Positions 20,745 to 38,771 of a stretch of 64,000 nt of DNA are shown in pieces (position 1 is the first letter of the stretch; each line of letters begins with the position of its first letter). The notes under the pieces were generated by a model. That model worked only from the letters and a program-made list of their open reading frames with translations, did no database searches and was not told the origin of the DNA. Position numbers and translations under genes: made by a program. This stretch comes from Panorpa germanica (Eukaryota; Arthropoda; Insecta; Mecoptera; Panorpidae), in NCBI GenBank assembly GCA_963678705.1, contig OY783216.1, positions 744,001 through 808,000 on the forward strand, read 5' to 3'.

Positions 20745-22370
20745 TTATGTATTTCCATTTAACTGTAAAATATACGTATTTTCATTTGCTTCATTTTCTG
20801 CAATGATTTGGTAAGCAAGTTTGTATGCAGATTCTGCAGGCTGTTCTGTATGCACAGGCTGTAAATTTTCTACAGGATTCAGATGGTGCTGTTGGATAAT
20901 TTCTGTAAGATGATCAGCATTTACAACATTGTGATTTGCATTGTGAACAGAATCATTAATTATATTTTTGTTTATGTGATGATCAGGATTAAAAGAATTC
21001 TTTAAATCTATTAGATTTTCCGAGCCCTTATCTCGTTCTTTCATCCATGTGTAGATCGAGGCTTGTGCTGGCAAAATCATTTTCTTTCTCTTCCTTAAAA
21101 ATGAATATGCAGATGAAGACTTTGCTAATAAATCAATGGCGAATGTTTTTTCTTCTTCACTCCATATTCGACGAGTGCCATGTGTTAAAAACATTTTTGC
21201 GAATATTTTAGCATCTTTAGACACATTTTTTAGTTGATCTATCCTTTGTTTCAATGTTATTTTTTTTAATTCTCTTAATCTTGCTCGTAGCGCTAGTATT
21301 GTTTTGTCTTTCTTCTTGCAATGTTTGCAGGGAGCTGTTGGTCTACTGTTTCGTTTGAAATATGGTTGTGTCATAGGTATGTACTGTTGTTTATCCACAT
21401 CAGTAACAATGATGCATTCATTTTCACTGGTTTCGGGTTCTATTCGAGTCGGGTTATATTCAATGTTTGCTTTAGGATTGCTCGTCACACAATTAAACGA
21501 GTCTATATTTGTTTCTGCATATCGTGGAGGTTCCTGGTGTAAATGCCATTGATCTTCAGCTCCAGAAGCAACTTTAAATGAACACAAATAAGTTCTTAAT
21601 CCACTTGTCTGAACAGGAGTATTTATATCAATTTGATTGTTTTCTGCTGTTAAATGGCCAATTTGACTTGTTTGTATGCTTTGCAAAAGATTATGATTTT
21701 CAGTATGATTACTTGTAGTAATTAATTGGTCATTACTAATCTGCTTTAGATTGTTACTTTCTGAAGGTATAGTTTTAATAGGAATAGCTGTATGCATCAA
21801 CCTATTTCTTAATTTACTCATAAAAGAATTATTTGTAAAATGATATTCACATACATATCTTTTAGCCTCCATTGGCAATTGTCTTAATTCGAAATACCCC
21901 GTGTTTGAAATCCATTGCTCACATCTTTTTTCATCTCGTCGCGGAAACACAAACATTTTTAAGCCGGGGTTTGAAAATTTTGATTTGCCACAAACAACAC
22001 ATTTGTTTCCACATACTTTCGGCCGTTTAGAAGAGAGCACCGACCTAATTTTTGTAGCACCAGGTTTAGTAGTAGACGCTTGTTCAACAAAATCTCTACG
22101 TATAGGAACAGCTCTTGGCATTAATTTATTCTTTAGCTTACTCATATAACAGTCATCGCTAAAATGGTACTGACAAACATATCTTTTTGCTGCAACTGGT
22201 AAGTTATTAAGTTCGTAATAACCTGTATTTGAAATCCATTCGGCGCATCTCTTTATGTCTTTTCTAGGAAATAAAAACAATTTTAATCCAGGTTGAGTAA
22301 ATTTTGATTTTCCACAAACAACACACTTATTACCACATAGCTTTGGACGTGATATATTTGATGTTGACAT
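20745..22370 (-). CDS. Double THAP-domain protein with P-element transposase-like helical region
   Basis: An intronless 541-residue gene. Two tandem THAP zinc fingers bind zinc with C16/C19/C66/H69 and C124/C127/C174/H177, ending in AVPI (87-90) and AIPI (195-198). The fingers are near-duplicates of each other (both contain CGNKCVVCGKSKF). After a linker of low complexity comes a basic coiled-coil or zipper stretch (about 356-380) and, at 401-443, RIWSEEEKTFAIDLLAKSSS, then AYSFLRKR and LPAQASIYTWM. That pattern (W/S-EEE, AYxFLRK, LP...W) is the helical region found in P-element and THAP9 transposases. The RNase H-like catalytic domain is absent, so it cannot be a working transposase. A domesticated P-element-derived DNA-binding protein in the nucleus is the best reading. 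The target sequence is unknown. Confidence 0.87.
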   Translation of the reverse strand: MSTSNISRPKLCGNKCVVCGKSKFTQPGLKLFLFPRKDIKRCAEWISNTGYYELNNLPVAAKRYVCQYHFSDDCYMSKLKNKLMPRAVPIRRDFVEQASTTKPGATKIRSVLSSKRPKVCGNKCVVCGKSKFSNPGLKMFVFPRRDEKRCEQWISNTGYFELRQLPMEAKRYVCEYHFTNNSFMSKLRNRLMHTAIPIKTIPSESNNLKQISNDQLITTSNHTENHNLLQSIQTSQIGHLTAENNQIDINTPVQTSGLRTYLCSFKVASGAEDQWHLHQEPPRYAETNIDSFNCVTSNPKANIEYNPTRIEPETSENECIIVTDVDKQQYIPMTQPYFKRNSRPTAPCKHCKKKDKTILALRARLRELKKITLKQRIDQLKNVSKDAKIFAKMFLTHGTRRIWSEEEKTFAIDLLAKSSSAYSFLRKRKKMILPAQASIYTWMKERDKGSENLIDLKNSFNPDHHINKNIINDSVHNANHNVVNADHLTEIIQQHHLNPVENLQPVHTEQPAESAYKLAYQIIAENEANENTYILQLNGNT

Positions 22371-23102
22371 TTGGTATTTATTTACTTTAAATTATATTAG
22401 GTTAGTTTTCTTCCTGATTAAAATTATATATTAATAAATTTATATTTAAATAAATACAGGTATTTTATATTCATTAATCAATTTTAATATTTATATCAAT
22501 TTATATTCAATACTTTGTTCGCTTATGTCAAAATACACAAAACATCAACAAACTGTCATGTCAGAGATACCAACTGAAATATTAAACCTGATTAAACCAT
22601 ATTAAGCTTTCACTCTAAACGAGAATGGCGCTGATGAACTAAAAATAAAATGCGGTAAATTTAATTACACATTTCTTGCTTTAATTAGGATTCATGAATC
22701 AGGATTCTTAAATTGATCATATAATTTTCACAATTCATTTCAGGACAATTCTCAGGAGTGTGTTATATATGTACACTTTTACATATAATAAGTTATTTCT
22801 ACTAATGATCAAATAAAAACACAGGACACGAACCAGAAAATATGTAGCAGCCTGGGGTCCATACATCAATGCCAGTGTCGTCTTAACCCGCAAAGGTAGG
22901 TAATTGTTACATAATAATAATAATACCTATTATTATTATTGTACCTATTATTGTACAATTGATTTCAGAGGAAGGCAATTATGATTAGATACAATTGAGT
23001 TCGGCGAAAGATATTTGTGACTGGATACAATTGACTTTGGCGAAGTAATTGTGACTAGATTTTTTGCTTTTCACAAGGCCTACAACAAACATTGCTCAAC
23101 GA
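22371..23102. other. Upstream region of the THAP gene, with an exon-like block
   Basis: No gene is recognised. The block 22825-22895, after ACACAG and before GTAGGT, looks like an isolated exon (see findings). A TAATAA microsatellite lies at about 22914-22945, and two imperfect tandem units of about 33 bp (GATACAATTGA...GGCGAA) lie at about 22988-23060. Confidence 0.4.
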
Positions 23103-23807
23103 TCCTATATTATAATGTTAATCCAAGTGAGAGTTTATATGTTTACGTGATTCGTATGGTGGCTCGAAAACGGTTCCAGTGGTTTGTGAAAATTTCCTAT
23201 TTCGGAGAGAAAGAAAAGACTTTTAGTGTCCTCGGATTTTTTCCTGAATTTCCTGGAAAAGCGTAATTTTGGAAAAACTAAGAAAAATATATTTACTTTT
23301 TGCTTTATAGCTTTTAATCCGTAAGAGATAGAAAGTTGAAATTTTGGATATGTATTATGGTGATCAATGCTAACATTTTTTGATAATTAGACATTAAAAA
23401 ATTGGAAAAGGGGGCGCGGTAGGAAACTTTGGAGAAAACTCAAATTTTGGATTACATAATAATGAAATGTTATTAAGAAAAAAAAATTCAAAATTTTTAT
23501 TTGGGGGGATGGGGGCGGTTTTTGCCGAGGGTAAAAGTAGGGCTAGAAAGTTGAAATTTTATATATGGACTAACTTTGGCACCTAATTTACAAATCGAAA
23601 AAAATAATCCCAAATTTTGTCAAATAATGAACAAATTTAAAAAAATATATTTTTTTAGTCAGTTTATATGAAAAATTATTTGTTGATATATCTAAAATAA
23701 ATATGGAACGAGTTTTATATTTAATTTAAAAATGGAATTAAAATTTGCAATGAAATTCAATTCACACACAAAAGATAGTCGTCGCTTGCGACAGGGGTAA
23801 CCACTAG
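23103..23807 (+). mobile_element. Non-autonomous Helitron, near full length
   Basis: The 5' end is A|TCCTATATTATAATG. The 3' end has the hairpin GTCGCTTGCGAC then GGGGTAACCACTAG|T. There are no inverted ends and no target duplication, and it is inserted between A and T, all as for Helitrons. It shares its length and layout with 44869-45721. No Rep/helicase coding sequence. Confidence 0.87.
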
Positions 23808-26628
23808 TATATATTTACTGTCTCTTGGAAAAACTGAACGTTAGAAAACTTTTGAGAAAGAGAGAGTGAAGTCATTAGTGTAGCTTATTCTTGCAATGCA
23901 CATGTTCTATAGCTGAGAAAATAGATTAAAATTAAAAGAAATCTTTTTTTCAAAGTATTTTACTTATACAACCACAATAAATAAAACAAGTAGCGTTTCT
24001 CAACGTCATACACTGTTACAATCAGTAGCACAAAAATTACAATAATTACACTGAAAATTAATACGTAGAAATGACTTTTATTCAATTTAGTTAATATATT
24101 TGTACGTATTAATTATTTATTATTTGACGTGAGTTTTTGAAATAATAAATAAATAAATGTTAATATCATTTTACATTTTCGTTTTAATATTTACAGCGAA
24201 AATAGCTAAGCATTAATTCATTTTTATTTTATTTAAATATTAATTACGTTTTAAAAAATGTATTTTTTTAAATTAAAAATAATTTAAGATACTATAATCT
24301 TTAACATTTTCAGAATTGGTGCTTCTATTTTTTTTTAGAACGTATAGAATAAGAAATATATCTGAATTGTTTCTTTAGAAGTAAGACTATATTTATTATA
24401 GAATATTCTTTAAAGTTTAGGTTTAAGTATCGTCACAATTTTTCTGATCCTAGATTTAAAACAATTAATATCAATAATATATAAATAACTTACTGTATAA
24501 ACTATATATTATAATAATTTTCAGACTTAAATATATAAAAATAAACATACAAACATTAAAATCGAAGAAACTCAGGTGTTTTTGTGTTGTTATTCTAAGG
24601 GTAAGCGACCACAGGTCAGTATTACCGCATCTACAGATCCGATGCGGTAATGCTTTCTTGTGGACCCTAACCTTAAGACTCCTTTCAGATCATTTTTGCT
24701 TATAGATAAATAAACCCATTTTTATAAATAATCTTATTTGAACTCAGTGATGATTTAAAAGCTGAGATTTCATAAATTCGATACATAACTGAAATGCTTC
24801 ACTATTTAAAAAATACACATTAATTACAACAATAACGAAATCGATATTAAGAATACGGCAGCTTATTTAAAGAGTATTTCTATTAACAAAAATTATACAG
24901 ATAATAATATCATATTTATAAATCCAATAAAAACAAGTAAAAATAGTTAACAAGCATATGTATGATGAAATCATCTGTAACTAGTGAAGCAAATCAATTT
25001 ATAAGTTAAAAATGCATTGTAAATTGTTTATTTTGCTAAAATGCTGCATTTTAAGTAGATTAAATTTCAAGAACAACTCCTTTTCCTGTAAGCTTTATAT
25101 TATAGAATTTATTAATTATTTATTTAAAATTAAATATATAAAAAGTGACTAGAATTTAAACAATTAACTAGTAAATAATAGTAAGCATTTTTTGTCCAAC
25201 GGCTTTGACATAATTTCTCAAAATAATTAAGTTATTTAACGAACTAAAAACGTTATACATGCGAATATTGTAAAAACAATAATTCGAAATAGTAATTTAT
25301 TCAAAGAACCAATCGGTCAATAGGGCCAGGTCAATATTTAAAACTAAAGTAGAAGTCATTATTTACGATATGAAAAACCTTTCTAAAAAAGTTTTGAACT
25401 AAAGATATTTTAGTTTTTATTTAAAATTATAATTTGTTTCCTAAGTTTCGTGCATAAGTATTTCCAATTAAACTTTTATATTTTTTGTGTTTCAAATAAT
25501 TCCAATAATATTAACAAGCTTATGATAAGATGTTTCACATAACTACCCCACATACTAGAATACGTTCAGTAGAATGTTTTACATAATGTGATGGATGAAA
25601 CTTGGACGTGTACCCTATTAATATATAATTTCAGTATTGTCAAAGGGGTTCGAAATCTTTACTAACGTTTTAATCTTTTAGCATACAAGAGAATTACTTT
25701 GAAAGATTTAAAACTACAACTAGCATAATAGACTAATAAGAGTTCGTGTTATTGAAACATCATAAAATTGGCCATTGCTTGTTAATATTGCCATTAAAAA
25801 ATTTATTTCGCCAATGATGTATGTTTACATATATACTTCATTAAAGCATGGCAATTATTACTTATCTTAAAGTAACCCAAGTAAAAATACTCCAGCAGTG
25901 TGATTTGCATCAACTAAAATATATTGCTATCAAATTTACAAAGTATACAAAAAATAAATAAATAAAAACAAACAAAAGTCTTAAAAATAATAAATAAAGC
26001 GTCAAATAGTTCGATGCACGCCACACTCAGTCGTTTAGTTAAAAAATATTATCACCACTTTTAATTTAAATATCATTTCTTTATGAATCATTATGGCATC
26101 TTTATGTTTTAAAAAGCATTATTTATGCGTACATTTTCATTCAACCACTGATTTGGAATAAAATTCCATTATACTACCAATAAAACCTATAATAGTTTGA
26201 ATAATATTTAAATTATCAAACGAACACGGTTTACTTTAATCAGATACTAATTCATGTTACTTTCCTAATATTTTTTAAAATTGGTACTTATATAATATTG
26301 TACAATTTTATAATTCTGATCTTTCTCTGGACTTTAGCTACAAGAAGTCTTTTTCTGGTAATCACGTGCTAAACATATTGGTGTAATCAGAATTTTATAT
26401 ATACCGTAATCACTATTATATTTCAATAGTGTTATTTATCGAATATAACTATATATATATAGTTATAATTCTCTTTCTCTTTGCGTAATTCTAATCATTA
26501 TATTAGTTGATAGCACATAGTTACCATTAATTAGTGGCTTTTCAAAGCTTTTTATAGAGATGCTGTTGATCCGGACAGCCATTTTACATCTTTTAATTCG
26601 TTTATCACTTTTTTAAGCGTATTATAAA
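23808..26628. other. AT-rich region, including the TTBK 3' untranslated region
   Basis: 2.8 kb with no ORF worth calling. Because TTBK ends at 26629 on the minus strand, the part nearest 26628 is its 3' untranslated region; its end cannot be placed. A compact fold-back hairpin lies at 24595-24677 (separate entry). Confidence 0.5.
24595..24677. repeat. Short fold-back hairpin (mini-MITE or pre-miRNA-like)
   Basis: A perfect 11-bp stem ATTACCGCATC/GATGCGGTAAT (24621-24631 and 24641-24651) around a 9-nt loop. It is extended outward by imperfect pairing (GACCACAG with TTGTGGACC, CTAAGG with CCTTAAG) to about 83 nt. It could be a tiny transposon remnant or a structured RNA downstream of TTBK. Confidence 0.6.
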
Positions 26629-33356
<6,728 letters not shown>

Positions 33357-35620
33357 TGAGTGGTTGCCACTTTGCCGGAATTTATTAAATATTTAAACAT
33401 CTGACAGTAGTGACAGATACCGAAAACAATATAAACATTCTCAAATTCACTCGGGGAGGACATATTAAGATGCAATCTCAGAAATGCGTTCTATGGTTTA
33501 CCAATGTCATGCATCTCTTCGTGAACCGAAAAAAACATTAAACGTATGTTGGTGATTGAACCAGATCCGCCCACATATGATCGATTTTTAAGGTGGACTT
33601 CCAGAAGACTTTTAAAATTATCTGTGTATGAATAAAAAACAAATTGTATAACATCGCGAACGAAATAATTATAATTAATTGGGTTGGGTATACAAACAAA
33701 CATGATACTTTAACAGATAGGAAAAGTTCAAATGACAGTGCTATAGTTCAATCATGCACAAGAAAAATCACATAAAGTTGTTAATTTATAAGTGCACCAC
33801 AAGCCAAACACAATAAAACTAAACTCAACTTTTATTAAAGCGTTCATATTAAGCATTTTACAAAGATTGTTATATTTGATTAATTGTACTTTTATTATTT
33901 TTTCTTACTGAATAAAATTGACGAAATCAATAGAACAGCCATGACAGTTTTCATTGCGCAACTGCGCTATGAAGATAGCTGCGGGCTTTGTTTTAAGAAT
34001 ATAAGTTCAGTGCTTGATTCAGATCATTTACAAATTTCAAAATAAAACTTAAAATAAACTTTTAAAATTATTATTATACTTTCATATTATTATGTCAGCT
34101 TATTTTTAGCAAAATAAATAAATATTAATGCTAGTAAAATGTATACATTTTAATAAACAGAAAAATATATATTTTTACACATGTTGAAGATGATTTTTCT
34201 TTAATTAATAAATTGTTAATTAATAATTAAATATAATGGTAATTTCTTAATGTTAATTACAAATCTCTGCTCTACATGTATTAGCAAAACGTATCAAATA
34301 TTTATCTAATCTAAGATTATTCTTATATACAACATGTTTGCAACTTTATATTTAATTCAAATATCAAATTTTTGATATTAAATTTCATGTAGTAAGATTG
34401 GAAGAATCTTGAAAAATCAAATTTCAAAATTGGCGCTCTTGATTATTCAAAATAAAAATCAATGCTAGAAAATAAGTAGTTTCTTTTAAATATTGGTCCA
34501 TCTCATTATACTCTATACCTAATTTTCTAAAATTAGTAAATGTAGCTTAGTTATGAATTATTTATTAATTTAAAATTAAAGTAGTTTATAATTTTCTACG
34601 TTGGCAGCATTTCCAGTACGAAATATGAAATATATTATGTTCGAATGGAGTTTGTTAATAATTTATGAATTGAATTTTGTGCAAAAGAAAGTGGTTTACA
34701 AAATAGGAAAACAATAAATTTTTACTTCTTTACTTCTTTGCTAAATGTCACTTGTAGTTCTTTACCTTTTTAATATTGTTAATTTATTACAGGATTAAAA
34801 GCTTATAATATAATAGTTCTTATTTACAATTAATTAAAAAGTTGTGCTAAACAAATATTTAATTCAAAAAAGTTGAAGTGTTTTTATTAAAAATAACGTA
34901 ACCTAAAAAGTGATATTTAAAATTAAGAATACAGTGCTGCCCCGCACAAGAATTCCAAAAAAGAAAAGAAAAACAGTACAGGTCAGACATTTTTTATTTT
35001 TAGCATGTTGAAACTTTTCGAATTTAAATACTTTCGTAATTTGAACAATGGAAGGTTCCTCTCATGATGAAGAGTGCTAATGCGAAAGGTACCTGCTGAA
35101 AAATCAGAGGTCGGACATAGTCTAGTAAACATAAACGCTTTCTGTTGGTTTTTAACCTCATAAAAGACACACCATTAAATATTTTTCCCACAATAAATCA
35201 CTTTATGAATTATGGCAATCCTTCAACATAAAATTCAACAGATTTTACAATTTATACATCAACTGACCATTAAAAGCTATTTGTGTAAAATGTAAAAACC
35301 CAGTAAAAACCCATTGCTATAGCATCTCACCTCCTACCACCTCCCACCTCCCAACTCCTCCTACTCACGCTTTTCGCGGCACACCTAACGAGTTGCATGT
35401 GTAAACGAGCAAACTGTCCGTCACGCCACACGACTATACGACAGACATTCGAACTATTTTTAGAATATCCAGAATATTTTATTATTCAATGAGCAATGTA
35501 ATGGAGTTGTCATTTATTTAGAACTAAACAGCTAATATGTTTTTCTTGAAAAATGTTGCTGATATTTATTGTTTGTACACCTATATTTATATTATACATA
35601 TTCTATTTTGTTGATAGCTA
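33357..35620. other. Intergenic upstream of TTBK
   Basis: The first few hundred bases should hold the TTBK 5' leader and promoter. The rest is AT-rich with no gene recognised. A pyrimidine-rich (CTCC/CACC) tract lies at about 35328-35362. Confidence 0.45.
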
Positions 35621-35621
35621 G

Positions 35622-36540
35622 TGGGCTTGTACATTGTCTTCATTTATATAGAACCGTAGTACATATTGATAAAGTTGGCAATCAGGAAATGGCTTGTGTC
35701 CTATGTCTTAATTTCTATAAAAGTGTTCTATATATTGATAAAGTGCGTTACTAGAACCTCAAATGTTCATTAATTTTTTAATAACTCATTATATGTTGGG
35801 AGATATTAACAATTAAAAAAGTCATTTTTTCTCTTTAATCATTAAAGGGATTCAACGTTGTACAACATTCCAAGTGCATGTGACATCACAACCGGTAGTT
35901 GCTATCTCTTATATACAATAGAGCGTAAAAGATATTCTTGACAGAAATTTGACAAGTTAACAGGTTCCCCAGTAAACATTTTGGAGTCACTTTTACATCA
36001 TATTGAAGATGCGTATGATTTTTTTGTCATGAAAGAGTTCATTTATAGTTCAGTTTCTCACAATCGTTCATATGAAATGTCTGTTTTATCGGCTACAGAT
36101 GACGGAACCACTCCACCTGTCGGAATACAAATGAAGATAAAGTTGATGCGAACTATAATTGAAGTGAAATAGTGATAGAAACGTCACTAAATAGGACACT
36201 TCACTAAATGTTTACTGGGTCGCAACCTTACAGCTCATAAATCTCTGCTATATGTATTTATATATCAAAATATGAAATATTATTTACAGCTATGTCAAGG
36301 AAAAATAAAATTTCAATATTATGTTTGCCTTAGCACGGTTATATAATATAAAAACTTATTATTCTTTGACTTGACTGGATTATTTGACTACCAACAGCTA
36401 CAAAACATTACCACAGCACTGACCTACTCAACAAATAACTGACGTTAAAATGATCATTTCTAGCGCTAAAACTACAATTCAAACTTTTAATTGCTATATC
36501 TACGTCAACATTTAGATATTTAAAATTTAAATTTGATGCA
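35622..36540. mobile_element. AATGGGCTTGTGTCC-family repeat with nested CCCAGTAAAC element
   Basis: A partial copy (35622-35686) runs into a longer copy from about 35690, whose left end is slightly eroded (AATGGCTTGTGTCC). The interior matches 42669-43301. It is interrupted at 35968-36219 by a different element. The right end is missing. Confidence 0.72.
35968..36219. mobile_element. MITE with CCCAGTAAAC / GTTTACTGGG ends
   Basis: A 252-bp insert with the same inverted ends as 5931-6811. Its interior (GAAGATGCGTATGATTTTTT and on) is shared with 43568-43792. It splits the host repeat between sequence corresponding to CAGGTT and CAACC. Confidence 0.8.
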
Positions 36541-37271
36541 TAAAACCACTAGATACTCCTCACAGCTGACTTATGCAACACATAAAGTTGATATTATGAA
36601 AGTTGTAATCAAATATAAATAAAATGTATTACTTATTAGTTTACATTATTTAAAACTTGATTCACTACGTCAACATGGTAAAAAATGAAGCGGCAAAACA
36701 GAAATTTAAATTTTAAATAGCTATATCTTTGACAACTATTCGTTATTTAAAAAAATAAAAAAACCAATAAACATACTCGTATATTAGCATATACATTTCA
36801 ATAAAAAATTAAAAATTCAACTTGAAGTCACAAAGTTATTCTAGTACCCAACCTCATAAAATAGGTTCAACCAAGGCTTCTAGGTGTCTAAATACGGCCC
36901 TGTATTACACTTAAAATATAAATACCGTTCTCATCTCTCTAAAGAAACTTTTCTAAAAAACCACTTCAAATTGATCAAATGTTTGTTAACATCTTCAATG
37001 GAGAATGTTATATAAGTGTAGGATAGAAGGGTAGTGGAAAGAGGGAGGGTGATGGCATGAGAAAGAGGAGCATAGGATTAGCTGCTGTACCACAAAGTTT
37101 TCTTTACTTTCCTCCGTATTATATTCTGTACGAACACGTCAATACTTAAGCAAAGTTAAAAATATAAATCGAATAGGAAGAAAGTTTTATCATTATTTAA
37201 ATTGAATAAATATAAAAATTAAAAAGTTTACGAAATTTGATGTTAAATGGGTTATGAACGATATATATCAA
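36541..37271. other. Repeat-like AT-rich DNA
   Basis: No gene. Parts of 36660-36790 resemble 55625-55760 in reverse, with GAAGCGGCAAAA matching TTTTGCCGCTTC, suggesting an old repeat. Confidence 0.4.
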
Positions 37272-37392
37272 CTAGAGTTTACCCCCGTCGCAAAGCGACG
37301 TCTTCTTCATGTGTGTGATTTGAATCCAATAAAATAATTCGTAATTTCATTTCAAATTTTAATTCTATTTTCAAATTGATATTCAAAAATTT
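37272..37392 (-). mobile_element. Helitron 3' end, minus orientation
   Basis: Read on the minus strand, it ends with a hairpin of type CGTCGC/GCGACG, GGGGGTAAACT and CTAG at 37275-37272 followed by T. It is 5'-truncated and meets a plus-oriented copy of the same family directly. Confidence 0.8.
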
Positions 37393-37715
37393 TAATTGCG
37401 GGCACGAGGGCGGATTATGCTGAAGCTAAAAATTGGGCTAGAAAGTAGAAATTTTGTATATGGGCTAACTTTGGTACCTAATTTACAAATCGAAATTATT
37501 TTTCCAAATTTTGAAAAAAAAGTTGGTCAAATTTCGAATAAATTGAAAATATTTTATATTTTTTTTAGTCAGTTTATATAAAAAATATTTGTTTTTATAT
37601 ATAAAATTAATATAGAACAAATTAAATATTTAAATTTAAAAATAGAATTAATTTTAAATGAAATTCAATTTATACACAAAAAACAATCGTCGCTTGCGAC
37701 GGGGGTATACACTAG
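37393..37715 (+). mobile_element. Helitron, 5'-truncated, plus orientation
   Basis: This matches the 3' half of 23103-23807 (GGGCTAGAAAGT, TCAGTTTATAT) and ends with the CGTCGC hairpin, GGGGGTATACA and CTAG|T. With 37272-37392 it forms a 5'-to-5' pair of truncated copies. Confidence 0.82.
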
Positions 37716-38404
37716 TTTATTTATATAGTCACTTTATTATGCGTCACTACACGCTCTTGTTTACTGAAGCAATATTCAAAGGAGTCAAGGACTCTACCAG
37801 TAAATGCGCGCACCCTGGGGACTAGTCTCTTCGCAGTTGAAGTTCACGCACCCCAAATAATAAGATTATTGCCCCGCAACCCTACAACGCCAGCTGATGT
37901 CACCCCTGTAGACTCAAACGACTAGACTGATTTATTTAGATACTTCAGATTCTATGATACCGTGAGCTTCAAATTTTACGAGTTTCTTATTCATGAGAAA
38001 TCAATGAGCTAACGACGTTGGATATTTTAAATTTTCGTTGAATCTACAAAGTGGCCCTAAAGAACCATTTCGATTTCTTCTGGAAATCTATCCTATGGTC
38101 AATATCTTAAATATCTTAAAAATAATTAACCCTCGTGTGAACACGATGAAACACGATCGAGTGATGGTGTGTACACTGGGTCTTTGAGGGAACAGAGCGT
38201 TTAAAGCTTTCTAAGCTTTCAAAAATTCTGGATTACTTCTTGAAGTGTCTACTATATGGTCCAGAAGTTGGCAAAGTCAAAAGTTTTAAACCGTTGTTAT
38301 ATTGTTAAAAAAATCGTAATTTTATAAAAAACAAATATTAAGAAAAACGGTTGTAGACTTTTTTATCTTAGACTATAAGCTTTCGAAGGAATTTAGTGTA
38401 TTTG
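37716..38404. other. Intergenic, nothing recognised
   Basis: Some moderately GC-rich non-repeat sequence (37790-37930) but no ORF, RNA gene or element end that I can defend. Confidence 0.4.
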
Positions 38405-38771
38405 GCGTGGGCTGTAGTTTTAGCGCTAGAAATGGTCGGCCATATTTGTATGACGTGAAATGCATTTTAACGTTAGTTATTTGTTGAGTAGGTCAGTGCT
38501 GTGCTAATGTTTTGTAGCTGTTCGTAGTCGAAGTAATCAAGTTAAGTCAAAGAATAATAAGTTTTTATTTTATTTAACCCTTTTACGGCAGACATAATAT
38601 TGAAATTTTATTGTTCCTTGAAATAGCTGTAAATAATATTTGATTTTTTGATATATAAATACATATAGCAGAGATTTATGAGCTGTAAGGTTGGTAACCT
38701 GAAACTTATCAGAGTTCTATCTTGAATATGCTATCTTTTTTACACTCTGTTGTATAAAAGAGATAGCAACA
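38405..38771 (-). mobile_element. Fragment of the AATGGGCTTGTGTCC family
   Basis: An internal piece in reverse orientation (landmark TTTAGCGCTAGAAATGGTCG). Both outer ends are missing. Confidence 0.7.

Noticed and set aside
22988..23060. Two imperfect 33-bp direct repeats near the Helitron
   Set aside because: Only two degenerate units; insufficient to call a satellite or regulatory array.
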